A stretch of 64,000 nucleotides of DNA, taken from positions 91,005 to 155,004 of the forward strand of contig CAWJGS010000007.1 in the NCBI GenBank assembly GCA_963842575.1, given 5' to 3'. The notes under the pieces were generated by a model. That model searched no databases and was not told the origin of the DNA. It saw only the letters and a list, made by a program, of their open reading frames with translations. The DNA comes from JACDER01 sp963842575 (GTDB lineage: Bacteria; Actinomycetota; Thermoleophilia; Gaiellales; Gaiellaceae). Each line of letters starts with the position of its first letter. Positions within the stretch are counted from its first letter, which is position 1. Of the stretch, positions 33,669 through 42,353 are shown piece by piece. A program made the position numbers and the translations under genes.

Positions 33669-35077
33669 TGTCGCCGGTTACACGTCGTGAGCTTCTGGCC
33701 GGCGCGGCCGCGGCCGCCGTGGCCGGGGGCGCGCTGTACGAGCTGGTCGACCGGCTCGGGCGCACTCCGTCGCGCGCGTCGGCCGCGGGCTTCCCGAAGG
33801 AGCAGCACGTGCTCGACGGCCTGCGCGTCGTCAGCGACGACGGGATCGAGGTCGTCGTCCCGCCCCTCCACCACCGCATCGTCACCGCGAAGCTGCGAGT
33901 CGCCGGGGACAAGGCGTCGCTCGTTTCCGCCCGCGAAGAGCTCACGCACGCGCTCGACTCGATCGAGGACGGCCGGGAGCCGACGCCTGCCGGGCTCGGC
34001 GTGACGGCGGCCTGGGGGCTCCCCTACTTCGATCGTTTCGTCCCGGACCAGGCAGCCGCGCACATCCCCACGGACCTGCGCGCCACGCGCGCAAAGGGAC
34101 ACACGATCAAAGCGCTCACCCACTCGATCCGCTTCCCCAGTGACCCCCAGGACGTGATCCTCGAGGCCAACGACGTCGCCTTCCTCCTGCGCAGCGACGA
34201 CAAGAACGCCGTCGAGAGCGCCGCGAAGACGCTGCTCGCGCTCGACTTCCTCGAGCCGACAAGCGTGCGCGTCGGCTTCGCCGGCGGTGGGTTCGAGGGC
34301 GGGATGAGCCTGCCGAAGAGGATGGCGCTCGCGGCCGGAATCCCCGGCGCGGACCTCGTGCCGCACACGTCCGAGCTCTTCCTGGGCTTCACCTCCACGC
34401 AGAAGGCCGGGCTCGGCCCAACCCGTATCGCCAACTTCGAGACGCTCGGGTACACCAACGCGCAGGGCGGCTACTTCGAAGGCGGAACGCACATGGCGCT
34501 CTCCCACATCTTCGAAGACCTCGAGGCCTGGTACCTCACGTTCGACTTCCGCGACCGGGTCGACACGACGTTCGACCCCGGCATGAAGGCGAAGCCCGGC
34601 GCGCAGACACTCGCACAGGGCCCGCGCCAGGTTGCCTCGGTCCGGAAGGTCGTCAAGGCATTCCACAAGACGGGGACGATGGGACACAGCGCGTCGCTCC
34701 AGACGACGTCGCGGCTGACCGAGGACGTGCGCGGAAGCGACGGCACGGTCTACGTCAAGGGGACGGCCATTCCGCACCGGGCCGACTTCAACACGCTCGA
34801 CAACCCGTTCGCCTGGAGCTCGCAGCCGCAGGTGGACGCCATGGGGCAGGAGCCGCGCGCCGGAGTCCACTTCGTCGTGTTCAACCCGAGCAGCGACGAC
34901 TTCAAGCGCAACCGGCTCGCGATGGACGGAGTGCTGCCGGACGGGACGCGGCTGCCGTTCCAGCGGGGCGCGCGCGGCCAGGGGCTCAACTCGGTCCTCG
35001 AGACGACGCACCGGCAGAACTTCCTCGTGCCGCCGCGCCGCCACCGCTCCTTCCCACTCGTCGACCTGCTGCAATGA
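33668..35077 (+). CDS. Tat-exported DyP-peroxidase-like protein
   Basis: A 469-residue protein with a twin-arginine-type signal (VTRRELLAGAAAAAVAGG). The distribution of motifs resembles dye-decolorising peroxidases in the C-terminal half: AIPHRADFNTLDNPF and GVHFVVFNPSSDDF correspond to regions near the proximal heme ligand and the following strand. However, I cannot find the canonical GxxDG heme/peroxide motif, and FAGGGFEGG stands in the expected area. So it may be a divergent, possibly non-peroxidase member. GTG overlaps the preceding lipoprotein stop; the stop overlaps the GNAT start (ATGA). Confidence 0.45.
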   Translation: MSPVTRRELLAGAAAAAVAGGALYELVDRLGRTPSRASAAGFPKEQHVLDGLRVVSDDGIEVVVPPLHHRIVTAKLRVAGDKASLVSAREELTHALDSIEDGREPTPAGLGVTAAWGLPYFDRFVPDQAAAHIPTDLRATRAKGHTIKALTHSIRFPSDPQDVILEANDVAFLLRSDDKNAVESAAKTLLALDFLEPTSVRVGFAGGGFEGGMSLPKRMALAAGIPGADLVPHTSELFLGFTSTQKAGLGPTRIANFETLGYTNAQGGYFEGGTHMALSHIFEDLEAWYLTFDFRDRVDTTFDPGMKAKPGAQTLAQGPRQVASVRKVVKAFHKTGTMGHSASLQTTSRLTEDVRGSDGTVYVKGTAIPHRADFNTLDNPFAWSSQPQVDAMGQEPRAGVHFVVFNPSSDDFKRNRLAMDGVLPDGTRLPFQRGARGQGLNSVLETTHRQNFLVPPRRHRSFPLVDLLQ

Positions 35078-35526
35078 GCGGCTTCACCTTTCGCGAGCTC
35101 ACCCGCGGCGACGCCGACCAGATCGCCGGCTGGCGGTATCCGGAGCCCTACTCGCTGTACGACGGCGGCGACGCGGAGCGGCTGCTCGAGTACACCTACT
35201 TCGCAGGCCTGGACGAAGACGGCGTGCTCGTCGGCTTCTGCTGCTTCGGCGAGGACGCGCGCGTGCCCGGGCTGGACGAGCAGGAGGGCGTGCTCGACGT
35301 CGGCGCCGGGCTGCGGCCAGACCTGACCGGGATCGGCCTCGGCGGCCCGTTCCTGCGCGAAGCCTGCCGCTTCGGCGGCGAGCTCTACGGGCCCGAGCGG
35401 TTCCGCGTCGCGGTCGCCGCGTTCAACCGGCGCGCCCAGATGGTCGCTCACGCGCTCGGCTTCGAGGCGGAGGACAAGCTGCGGAACGACGACAACGAGT
35501 TCGTCGTGATGACGCGGAACGTCTAG
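35074..35526 (+). CDS. GNAT-family N-acetyltransferase
   Basis: A 150-residue single GNAT domain. The acetyl-CoA-binding segment is LRPDLTGIGLGGPFL (the usual R/QxxGxG/A appears as TGIGLG), and the C-terminal VAVAAFNRRAQMVAHALGF is the typical beta-6/alpha-4 region with the conserved Asn. The family acetylates amines or proteins; the substrate cannot be inferred. ATG at 35074 overlaps the previous gene. Convergent with pfkA, stops overlapping by four bases. Confidence 0.78.
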   Translation: MSGFTFRELTRGDADQIAGWRYPEPYSLYDGGDAERLLEYTYFAGLDEDGVLVGFCCFGEDARVPGLDEQEGVLDVGAGLRPDLTGIGLGGPFLREACRFGGELYGPERFRVAVAAFNRRAQMVAHALGFEAEDKLRNDDNEFVVMTRNV

Positions 35527-36578
35527 CCGAAGAAGGCGCTCGCCACGTCGTACCACTCCTTCGGCACGGTCTTGAGCTCGGCGGTCGCTTCCTCGAGCGA
35601 GACGTCGACGATCGCATCGCCATGGAGCGCGGCCATCCGCCCGAACTTCTCCTCGTTCACGAGGTCGGCCGCCTTCAGCCCGTAGCGGGTCGCGAGCACG
35701 CGGTCGCGAGGCGTCGGCGTCCCGCCGCGCTGGACGTGGCCGAGCACCGTCACCCGGGTCTCGTAGCCCGTCCGCTCCTCGATCTCGCGCGCCAGCACCT
35801 CCCCCACGCCGCCCAGCCGGACATGGCCGAACTGGTCGCGCACCTCCTCGGCGACCGTGCGGGTCTCCCCCGATTCGTACTTCAGCTCGTAGCCCTCGCT
35901 GACCACGACGATCGAGAAGTCCTTGCCACGGTGATGCCGGTGGCGAATCTCCTCGCAGGCCCGCTCGATGGTGACCGGCTGCTCGGGGATGAGGATCATG
36001 TCCGCGCCGCCGGCGATCCCGCTCATCACGGCGATCCAGCCGACCTGGCGCCCCATGACCTCGACGACCATCACGCGGTTGTGCGACTCCGCCGTCGTGT
36101 GCAGGCGGTCGATGGCCTCGGTGGCGACGGAGACGGCGGTGTCGAAGCCGAACGTGTAGTCCGTCGCGGACAAGTCGTTGTCGATCGTCTTGGGGACGCC
36201 GACGACCGGGAAGTTGTGCTCCTTATGCAGGCGCGCGGCCACGCCGAGCGTGTCCTCGCCGCCGATCGCGACGAGCGCGTCGAGCTCCTCGTCCCGGAAC
36301 CAGCCCAGAACGGCCTCCACCCCGCCGTCGATCCGGTACGGGTTCGTCCGGGTCGTACCGAGGATCGTGCCTCCGCGGGGGAGGAGCCCCGAGATCTCCC
36401 GGGGCCCGAGCGGCTCGAAGAGCCCTTCGATCAGGCCGCGCCATCCCTCACGGATGCCGACCACCTCGCGCTCCCGAGTCATCGTCCGGCGCGCGACGGC
36501 GCGGATGACCGCATTGAGGCCGGGACAGTCGCCTCCTCCGGTCAGGATGCCAATCTTGTTGGGCACGAGCCCTATCAT
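35523..36578 (-). CDS. pfkA: 6-phosphofructokinase, probably PPi-dependent
   Basis: A 351-residue phosphofructokinase that phosphorylates fructose 6-phosphate. GILTGGGDCPGLNAVIR is the N-terminal phosphate-binding motif, and EVMGRQVGWIA and the RGGTPTPRDR block are present. The two specificity positions are Asp and Lys: GGEDTLG (ATP enzymes have GGDGS) and PKTIDND (ATP enzymes have PGTIDND). That pair is known from PPi-using enzymes, so pyrophosphate is the likely donor (inference). ATG at 36578 or GTG at 36565; the latter gives the more usual N-terminus VPNKIGIL. Confidence 0.85.
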   Translation of the reverse strand: MIGLVPNKIGILTGGGDCPGLNAVIRAVARRTMTREREVVGIREGWRGLIEGLFEPLGPREISGLLPRGGTILGTTRTNPYRIDGGVEAVLGWFRDEELDALVAIGGEDTLGVAARLHKEHNFPVVGVPKTIDNDLSATDYTFGFDTAVSVATEAIDRLHTTAESHNRVMVVEVMGRQVGWIAVMSGIAGGADMILIPEQPVTIERACEEIRHRHHRGKDFSIVVVSEGYELKYESGETRTVAEEVRDQFGHVRLGGVGEVLAREIEERTGYETRVTVLGHVQRGGTPTPRDRVLATRYGLKAADLVNEEKFGRMAALHGDAIVDVSLEEATAELKTVPKEWYDVASAFFG

Positions 36579-36587
36579 TGCGTCTGG

Positions 36588-36672
36588 GCGGCGGTGCTGG
36601 AACTGGTAGACAACGCGGATTCAAAATCCGTGGGGGCTTAGCCCCGTGTGGGTTCGAATCCCACCCGCCGCA
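36588..36672 (+). tRNA. tRNA-Leu (CAA)
   Basis: An 85-nt cloverleaf with a seven-base acceptor stem (GCGGCGG with CCGCCGC plus discriminator A), D-loop with GGTAGAC, anticodon stem GCGGA/TCCGT, loop TTCAAAA with anticodon CAA, a long type-II variable arm (GGGGCTTAGCCCC), and T-arm TTCGAAT flanked by GTGGG/CCCAC. The long variable arm and CAA anticodon identify leucine (UUG codons). The 3' CCA is not encoded. TATCAT at 36573-36578 is a likely -10. Confidence 0.92.
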
Positions 36673-36674
36673 TC

Positions 36675-37262
36675 GTGAAGATCCTCGTCCTCGGCGCGGG
36701 CGGCGCGGTCGGCTCGCACCTGGCCGACGAAGCGATCCGGCGCGGGCATGACGTCACCGGAGCCGGCCGTGAGGCCGTGCGCGACGCCGGCGCGGTCGCG
36801 GCCGCCGCAGCCGGACACGACGTGGCGATCAACGCCGCCTTCGACAGGTCGAGGCCGGAATCCCTCCTGGAGATCCTCCGCGCCCTCCTGGCCGGCCTGG
36901 AGCAGGCCGGCGTCACGAGGCTCATCGTCGTCGGCGGCGCGGGAACGCTCGAAGCCGAGCCGGGCCTGCTGGTCATGGACCTCGAGGACTTCAACCCGGA
37001 TTACCGCGCCGAGGCGCAGGCGCACCTCGACGCGCTGCACGTCCTCCAGTCAGCCGACGCGCCCGTCGACTGGACCGTGATCACACCTCCCAGAAGCTTC
37101 GACGACAGCGGGCGGACGGGCTCGTACCGCACCGGTGGCGGCGGACTGCTGCTGGACGACGACGGTCGGAGCCGCATCAGCATGGAGGACTTCGCCGTAG
37201 CCGTGCTCGACGAGGCGGAGAACCCCCGCCATAGTCGCGCGCGGTTCAGCGTCGCGTACTGA
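36675..37262 (+). CDS. NAD(P)-binding Rossmann-fold protein (SDR/NmrA-like)
   Basis: A 195-residue atypical short-chain dehydrogenase-type protein. VKILVLGAGGAVGSHLADEAI has the GxGGxxG dinucleotide-binding motif at the N-terminus, LIVVGGAGTL is the strand before the active-site region, and WTVITPPRSF is typical of the NmrA/epimerase-like group. No YxxxK catalytic pair is evident, so it may be a sensor or reductase of the SDR_a5 type. GTG at 36675, two bases after the tRNA. Convergent with the following lipoprotein gene. Confidence 0.75.
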   Translation: MKILVLGAGGAVGSHLADEAIRRGHDVTGAGREAVRDAGAVAAAAAGHDVAINAAFDRSRPESLLEILRALLAGLEQAGVTRLIVVGGAGTLEAEPGLLVMDLEDFNPDYRAEAQAHLDALHVLQSADAPVDWTVITPPRSFDDSGRTGSYRTGGGGLLLDDDGRSRISMEDFAVAVLDEAENPRHSRARFSVAY

Positions 37263-37265
37263 CGA

Positions 37266-37550
37266 CTACTGCTTGCCCCACCTGCACGTGCCCTTCGTCG
37301 TGCAAGTGGCTTTCACGGTCAGGAACGTCGTTCCCGCGTCGTTCTCGAGGTCGCACGTGTAGTGGTAGCTGTCGCTCGTCTTCACGCAGGAGACGGTCGA
37401 CACCCGCTCGGAGCGGCCGGCCCTCTCGAGCTGCGTGTTCGTCTGCGACTTGATCGCGGACTCGAGCTTCCCCTTGTCGATCCCGCCGCAGCCGGCGCCG
37501 AACAGGACAAGAAGGACCGCGACCGGCAGCAAGAGGACGAGCGAACGCAC
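37266..37550 (-). CDS. DUF4333-like lipoprotein
   Basis: A 94-residue lipoprotein: signal MRSLVLLLPVAVLLVLFGAGC with the lipidated Cys at 21, then KLESAIKSQTNTQLE, and two Cys pairs (VSCVKTSDSYHYTC, ATCTTKGTC). The short Lys/Glu helix followed by a small disulfide-stabilised beta domain fits the DUF4333 family of actinobacteria, whose function is unknown. Its 5' region faces the second liv operon across 133 bp. Confidence 0.65.
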   Translation of the reverse strand: MRSLVLLLPVAVLLVLFGAGCGGIDKGKLESAIKSQTNTQLERAGRSERVSTVSCVKTSDSYHYTCDLENDAGTTFLTVKATCTTKGTCRWGKQ

Positions 37551-37592
37551 CGGCGGGAGCCTATCTTCGGCGAGATTTGTGCGCGATCTCGC

Positions 37593-37621
37593 TTGAAACC
37601 GCCACTCTCAACACCCATACT
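37593..37621 (+). promoter_or_regulatory. Promoter of second liv operon
   Basis: TTGAAA (37593-37598) and CATACT (37616-37621) are separated by exactly 17 nt, close to the housekeeping sigma consensus. The start of transcription would leave a leader of about 55 nt ending in a clear ribosome-binding site. Confidence 0.5.
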
Positions 37622-37673
37622 CCTGAACGCAGCGTGCACACCTCGACGCTGGCTCGTCAGCCCACGAGCGAAG

Positions 37674-37679
37674 AGGAGG
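37674..37679 (+). promoter_or_regulatory. Ribosome-binding site of livK
   Basis: AGGAGG ends 4 nt before the GTG at 37684, part of a longer purine run (GAAGAGGAGGAAGA). It fixes the GTG as the start, in a window where many genes have no Shine-Dalgarno. Confidence 0.55.
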
Positions 37680-37683
37680 AAGA

Positions 37684-39027
37684 GTGAGAAAGAGAATCTC
37701 GATCGTCGCCCTGATCGGCGTGACGGGCGCCTTGGCGCTTGTGGCGGCGGGCTGCGGCGGCGGCGGTGGTGGCAGCAAGACGACCACCGGATCCACCACG
37801 ACGTCGGGCGGGACTGCGACCGCACTCCCGGCTTCGTCGTGTCCGGGCGGCATCTACAAGGGAAGCGAGGATCCGCAGTTCATCGTGGCTTCGGACCTCC
37901 CGCTCCAGGGATCCGGACGGACGCAGACCGAGCAGATGGTGAACGCGATCAAGTTCATCTTCAAGCAGCAGAACTTCAAGGCCGGCAAGTACACGGTCGG
38001 CTTCCAGTCCTGTGACGATTCCACCGCACAGGCCGGGAAATGGGACTCGGGTAAATGCTCGACGAACGCGAACGCGTACGTGGGCAACAAGAGCGTGATC
38101 GGCGTGATCGGAACGTTCAACTCCGGCTGTGCCGAGATCATCATCCCGATCCTGAACCGGGCGAGCCCCGGCCCGATGGGCATGGTCAGCCCGGCGAACA
38201 CGTACGTCGGTCTTACCCACAAGGGGCCGGCGATCGCTCCCGGTGAGCCGGAGAAGTACTACCCGACGGGGAAGCGGAACTACACCCGCATCGTCGCCGC
38301 GGACGACTTCCAGGGTGCGGCGGACGCTCAGCTGACGAAGCAGCTCGGCTACAAGAGCGTCTTCATCCTGAACGACAAGGAGGCCTACGGCCTCGGCGTC
38401 GCCAACGACTATCAGAACTCCGCGAAGGCGCTTGGCCTCAAGATCGCCGGCTTCACGGCCTGGGATCCGAAGGCGTCGAGCTACGAGGCGCTGGCCACGC
38501 GGATCAAGCAGACGGGTGCGTCGACGGTGTTCGTCGGCGGGCTCATCTGCGAGAACGGTGCGAAGCTGATCAAGGACCTGCGGAGCGTCCTCGGCGCGAA
38601 CTACCCGCTGATCGCTCCCGACGGGTTCAGCGACTTCACGGCCAACGGTCCCGCCGCCGCGGGCATGTACGTCAGCGTCGCCGGCATTCCGCCGGAAAAG
38701 CTGAGCGGCCCTGGCAAGACGTTCGTGGACGACTTCGGTGCGCAGATCGGCACCCAGGTCAACCCGTACGCCGCCTATGCGGCGCAGGCTGCTGTGGTCA
38801 TGCTGGACGCGATCGCCAAGTCCGACGGAAGTCGCGGAGCCGTGACCAATCAGCTGTTCCAGACGAACATCACGGACGGCATCCTCGGCACGTTCTCGAT
38901 CAACGAGAACGGCGACACGACCGCAAACCCGGTCACCGTCTACATCCAGACGGGCTCCGGAACGAGCGGAACCGGCAAGACGTACAAGACAATCGTCCCG
39001 CCGGCGAATCTCGTGAAGGCCGCCTAG
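37684..39027 (+). CDS. livK: ABC transporter substrate-binding protein, branched-chain amino-acid type (2)
   Basis: A 447-residue lipoprotein-anchored receptor of the Leu/Ile/Val-binding family. Signal MRKRISIVALIGVTGALALVAAGC gives a lipid-anchored Cys followed by a Gly/Ser/Thr linker. The ligand domain has IVASDLPLQGSGR, VIGVIGTFNSGCAEIIIP and FILNDKEAYGLG. It differs in sequence from the first operon's receptor, so the two systems likely bind different ligands. The gene is followed by a perfect hairpin and then livH, so the receptor is probably made in excess over the membrane parts. Confidence 0.87.
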   Translation: MRKRISIVALIGVTGALALVAAGCGGGGGGSKTTTGSTTTSGGTATALPASSCPGGIYKGSEDPQFIVASDLPLQGSGRTQTEQMVNAIKFIFKQQNFKAGKYTVGFQSCDDSTAQAGKWDSGKCSTNANAYVGNKSVIGVIGTFNSGCAEIIIPILNRASPGPMGMVSPANTYVGLTHKGPAIAPGEPEKYYPTGKRNYTRIVAADDFQGAADAQLTKQLGYKSVFILNDKEAYGLGVANDYQNSAKALGLKIAGFTAWDPKASSYEALATRIKQTGASTVFVGGLICENGAKLIKDLRSVLGANYPLIAPDGFSDFTANGPAAAGMYVSVAGIPPEKLSGPGKTFVDDFGAQIGTQVNPYAAYAAQAAVVMLDAIAKSDGSRGAVTNQLFQTNITDGILGTFSINENGDTTANPVTVYIQTGSGTSGTGKTYKTIVPPANLVKAA

Positions 39028-39049
39028 CGATCGAGGAAGCGCACAGATC

Positions 39050-39075
39050 GGGGGAGGCCCACTCGGGCCTCCCCC
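39050..39075 (+). terminator. Hairpin between livK and livH
   Basis: A perfect 11-bp stem, GGGGGAGGCCC with GGGCCTCCCCC, loop ACTC. There is no T-tract after it, so it is more likely a partial terminator or 3'-end stabiliser that raises receptor expression relative to the permeases than a full stop. Confidence 0.6.
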
Positions 39076-39096
39076 GTCCTTCCTCCAACTACTCCA

Positions 39097-40149
39097 ATGG
39101 CCACGGACGCTCGTCGCCTCCCCCGCACGACCAAGAAGCCGGTGAGCGTGACGACAGTCGTCGGGCTGACCCTGGTCGGGCTGGTCGTCGTCTGGCTGAT
39201 CGTCAACCTCGTCAAGACCCCGTCGGACTTCGTCGAGATCTTCCTCATCGGGCTGACGACCGGCTGCATCTACGCCCTGGTCGCCCTCGGCTACACCCTC
39301 GTCTACGGCATCCTGGAGCTGATCAACTTCGCCCACGGGGACGTGTTCATGCTCGGCGGGATGGTCTCCGCCACCGTGCTGGCCACCTGGTTCGGCGTCG
39401 CGAGCGGAGACACCGGCGTGATGGTGTGGCTCGCCGTCTTCGGGACGCTGGTCGTTTCGATGGCGTTCTGCGGCATCCTCAATGCCTCGATCGAGTTCGT
39501 CGCCTACAAGCCGTTACGGGGCGCACCGCGACTCGCTCCGCTGATCACCGCCATCGGCATGTCGTTCATCCTCCAGAACGTCGCGCTCGCCTGGAAGGGC
39601 CCGAACTACATCGAGGTCGTCGACGTGCTGCCCCACTCGACCGTCTTCAGCGTGGGCGGCGTCGACTACCAGTGGAACAAGTTCATCGTCGTCCTCATCA
39701 CTGTCCCAGTTCTTCTCCTGCTCGTCTGGCTGGTCGAGCGCACCCGCCAGGGGAAGGCGATGCGGGCGACCGCCCAGGACCGCGACGCCGCGGCGATGAT
39801 GGGCATCAACGTCAACCGCACGATCTCCTTTACCTTCCTGATCGCGGGGGGCCTCGCCGGGGCCGCCGGGCTGCTCTACGCCCTGTACGTGACCAACATC
39901 CGCTACGACCAGGGCTTCCAGCTCGGCCTGATCGCGTTCACCGCCGCCGTCCTCGGGGGGATTGGCAACCTGCCGGGCGCGGTGCTGGGAGCGATTCTGA
40001 TCGGGCTGATTCAGGCGTTCAATGAGGGCCTGTCCTGGCATGCTCCCGGCAGCGACTGGACGCAGTCGATCGTGTTCGCGATCCTGATCCTGATCCTCGT
40101 CTTCAGGCCCGAGGGCCTGCTCGGCGAACGGACGCCGGAAGGAGGGTGA
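39097..40149 (+). CDS. livH: Branched-chain amino-acid ABC transporter permease LivH (2)
   Basis: A 350-residue polytopic permease. The LivH hallmark ELINFAHGDVFMLGGM lies in an early membrane segment, and KAMRATAQDRDAAAMMGINV is the ATPase-coupling loop. It has an extra N-terminal basic extension of about 20 residues compared with the first LivH. ATG at 39097, about 20 nt after the hairpin that follows livK. The 3' end carries the ribosome-binding site of the next gene. Confidence 0.88.
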   Translation: MATDARRLPRTTKKPVSVTTVVGLTLVGLVVVWLIVNLVKTPSDFVEIFLIGLTTGCIYALVALGYTLVYGILELINFAHGDVFMLGGMVSATVLATWFGVASGDTGVMVWLAVFGTLVVSMAFCGILNASIEFVAYKPLRGAPRLAPLITAIGMSFILQNVALAWKGPNYIEVVDVLPHSTVFSVGGVDYQWNKFIVVLITVPVLLLLVWLVERTRQGKAMRATAQDRDAAAMMGINVNRTISFTFLIAGGLAGAAGLLYALYVTNIRYDQGFQLGLIAFTAAVLGGIGNLPGAVLGAILIGLIQAFNEGLSWHAPGSDWTQSIVFAILILILVFRPEGLLGERTPEGG

Positions 40150-40156
40150 GGAACCC

Positions 40157-41578
40157 CTGGCCGTAAGACGACGGACCGGCTTCCTCGATCCCGTCCGGGG
40201 CTGGATAAGCCAGCTCGAGGAGCGCATCCTCCCCGAGACGGCGGGGCCCGTTGCGCGGATCACCGTCCGCCGGGCGATCGTCGCGGGGATCGTCTTCCTC
40301 ATCACGTTCGTCGTCCTGGCGCCGATCTTCAACTTCGCCACCAGCGAGCCGGGTCTCTGGCGCGGCGCGGCGTTCCTGACCTGGCTGGTCTTCGTCGTGC
40401 TCTACGTCCCGCCGTGGGAGCGCATCCCCACCATCGGGCCCTACATCCGCCCCGCGATGGCCTTCGGGCTCGCGTTCACGTACCCGTTGTACGTCTCGAA
40501 CATGTTCGACATCCCGATCTTCGGGGCCTGGCCCGACGTGTCGACGGGCGTATACATGCTCGTCTTCATCATGATGGCGATCGGACTGAACATCGTCGTC
40601 GGCTACGCCGGCCTCCTCGATCTCGGGTACGTCGCCTTCTACGCGATCGGCTCCTACACGGTCGCGTGGTTCGCCTCGAGCCAGTTCTCGGGCCTGAACG
40701 TGCACTTCTGGGACACCGGAGTCGGCGGGACGGTCCCCGGCATCCACATCTCGATCTGGCTCCTGCTCGCGCTCGCCGGCATCGTCACGGCCGTCATCGG
40801 GATCCTCATCGGCCTGCCCACACTGCGGCTGCGGGGCGACTACCTGGCGATCGTCACCCTCGGGTTCGGCGAGATCCTCCCCCAGATCGCGCGCAACGGC
40901 GACAACTTCTTCGGCACCGGGTTCAACCTGACCAACGGGCCGAACGGGATCGTCCCGATCGACTCGCCCGGATTCGGAAGCTTCAACTACCTGACCGGGC
41001 ACGGCACGTTCTTTACCTCAGAGCGCCTGTTCTTCTGGACAGCGATCCTGCTCGTCCTGTTCACCATCTTCTGCAGCCTCCGGCTGCTCGACTCGCGGCT
41101 CGGCCGTGCGTGGGTCGCAATTCGCGAGGACGAAACGGCGGCATCGGCGATGGGCGTGCCGCTGATGCGCACGAAGACTTGGGCCTACGCAGGCGGCGCG
41201 TTCTTCGGCGGGGTCGCAGGCGGGTACTACGCGAGCTTCAAGAGCGCGACGTTCCCCGGGGATTTCTTCTTCAACATCTCGGTGTTCATCCTCTGCATGG
41301 TCATCCTCGGCGGTATGGGGAACATCTGGGGCGTCATCCTCGGCGCCGCCTTCCTCTCCTACCTCGACCGCGAGGGACTGGCAAACACCGGCGCGTGGCT
41401 GAACCAGCACCTGTCGTTGAACATCGAGGTGCCCAAGTACGAGTTCGGGATCTTCGGCGTCATCCTGGTGGTGGTGATGCTCTTCAGGCCCGAAGGCTTG
41501 ATACCCAGTACTCGGCGGAAGGCCGAGTTCGAGGTGGGAGTCCACGACCAGCCGCTCTATGACCTCGAGCATGAGTGA
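40157..41578 (+). CDS. livM: Branched-chain amino-acid ABC transporter permease LivM (2)
   Basis: A 473-residue permease. GLNIVVGYAGLLDLGYVAFYAIG is the LivM hallmark, RAWVAIREDETAASAMGV is the coupling loop, and GGMGNIWGVILGA is the C-terminal motif. It has a long N-terminal cytoplasmic and membrane extension relative to the first LivM. The full length requires a CTG start at 40157, with AAGGAGGG (40139-40146) 10 nt upstream. The only conventional start before the conserved core, GTG 40397, would delete the first 80 residues, including a membrane segment that the sequence supports. Confidence 0.82.
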   Translation: MAVRRRTGFLDPVRGWISQLEERILPETAGPVARITVRRAIVAGIVFLITFVVLAPIFNFATSEPGLWRGAAFLTWLVFVVLYVPPWERIPTIGPYIRPAMAFGLAFTYPLYVSNMFDIPIFGAWPDVSTGVYMLVFIMMAIGLNIVVGYAGLLDLGYVAFYAIGSYTVAWFASSQFSGLNVHFWDTGVGGTVPGIHISIWLLLALAGIVTAVIGILIGLPTLRLRGDYLAIVTLGFGEILPQIARNGDNFFGTGFNLTNGPNGIVPIDSPGFGSFNYLTGHGTFFTSERLFFWTAILLVLFTIFCSLRLLDSRLGRAWVAIREDETAASAMGVPLMRTKTWAYAGGAFFGGVAGGYYASFKSATFPGDFFFNISVFILCMVILGGMGNIWGVILGAAFLSYLDREGLANTGAWLNQHLSLNIEVPKYEFGIFGVILVVVMLFRPEGLIPSTRRKAEFEVGVHDQPLYDLEHE

Positions 41579-42353
41579 CCTCGTCCAAGTCGAGCAGTTG
41601 CGGAAGGAGTTCGGCGGCCTCGTCGCGGTCGACGACGTCGACTTCACCATCCCGCAGAACGCGATCGTCAGCCTGATCGGCCCGAACGGCGCGGGGAAGA
41701 CGACCTTCTTCAACATGCTCACCGGCGTCTACAAGCCGACGTCCGGAAGGGTCGTCCTGAAGGACGAGGACGTGACCGGTAAGCCGCCGCACGCGATCAC
41801 CGAGCGCGGGGTCGGGCGAACGTTCCAGAACATCCGCCTCTTCCAGACGATGACCGCTCTGGAGAACGTCCTCGTCGGGATGCACACGCAGCTCAAGGGC
41901 GGAATCATCCCGAGCATCCTGCGGACGCCGCGTGTCAAGCGCGAAGAGGTCGCGGCGCGGAAGCGGGCGCGGGAGCTGCTCGAGTTCTCTGGGCTCGGCG
42001 ACGTGGACGAAGAGGAGTACGCCCGCAATCTCTCCTACGGCGACCAGCGCCGGCTCGAGGTCGCGCGCGCGCTCGCCATCGAGCCGCAGCTGCTGCTCCT
42101 CGACGAGCCGACGGCGGGGATGAACCCGCAGGAGACGCTCGAATTCACGAACTTCGTCGCCAAGCTCAAGGCGGAGCACCAGCTGACGATCCTCATGATC
42201 GAGCACGACATGCGCGTGGTCATGGGGATCTCCGACCGGGTCACAGTCTTCGACTACGGTGAGAAGATCGCCGAGGGAACCCCGACGGAGGTCCAGAAGG
42301 ACGAGCGCGTGATCGAGGCCTATCTCGGTACCGGGGCGGCGAGCGCGACGTGA
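41571..42353 (+). CDS. livG: Branched-chain amino-acid ABC transporter ATP-binding protein LivG (2)
   Basis: A 260-residue ATPase. Walker A GPNGAGKTT, degenerate signature LSYGDQRRLEVARAL, Walker B LLLLDEPTAGMN and the His-loop in MIEHDM are all present, with the LivG-type RTFQNIRLF and MGISDRVTVFDYG blocks. ATG at 41571 overlaps the livM stop (ATGAGTGA); a further in-frame ATG at 41559 is less likely. The stop overlaps the livF start (GTGA). Confidence 0.9.
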   Translation: MSDLVQVEQLRKEFGGLVAVDDVDFTIPQNAIVSLIGPNGAGKTTFFNMLTGVYKPTSGRVVLKDEDVTGKPPHAITERGVGRTFQNIRLFQTMTALENVLVGMHTQLKGGIIPSILRTPRVKREEVAARKRARELLEFSGLGDVDEEEYARNLSYGDQRRLEVARALAIEPQLLLLDEPTAGMNPQETLEFTNFVAKLKAEHQLTILMIEHDMRVVMGISDRVTVFDYGEKIAEGTPTEVQKDERVIEAYLGTGAASAT

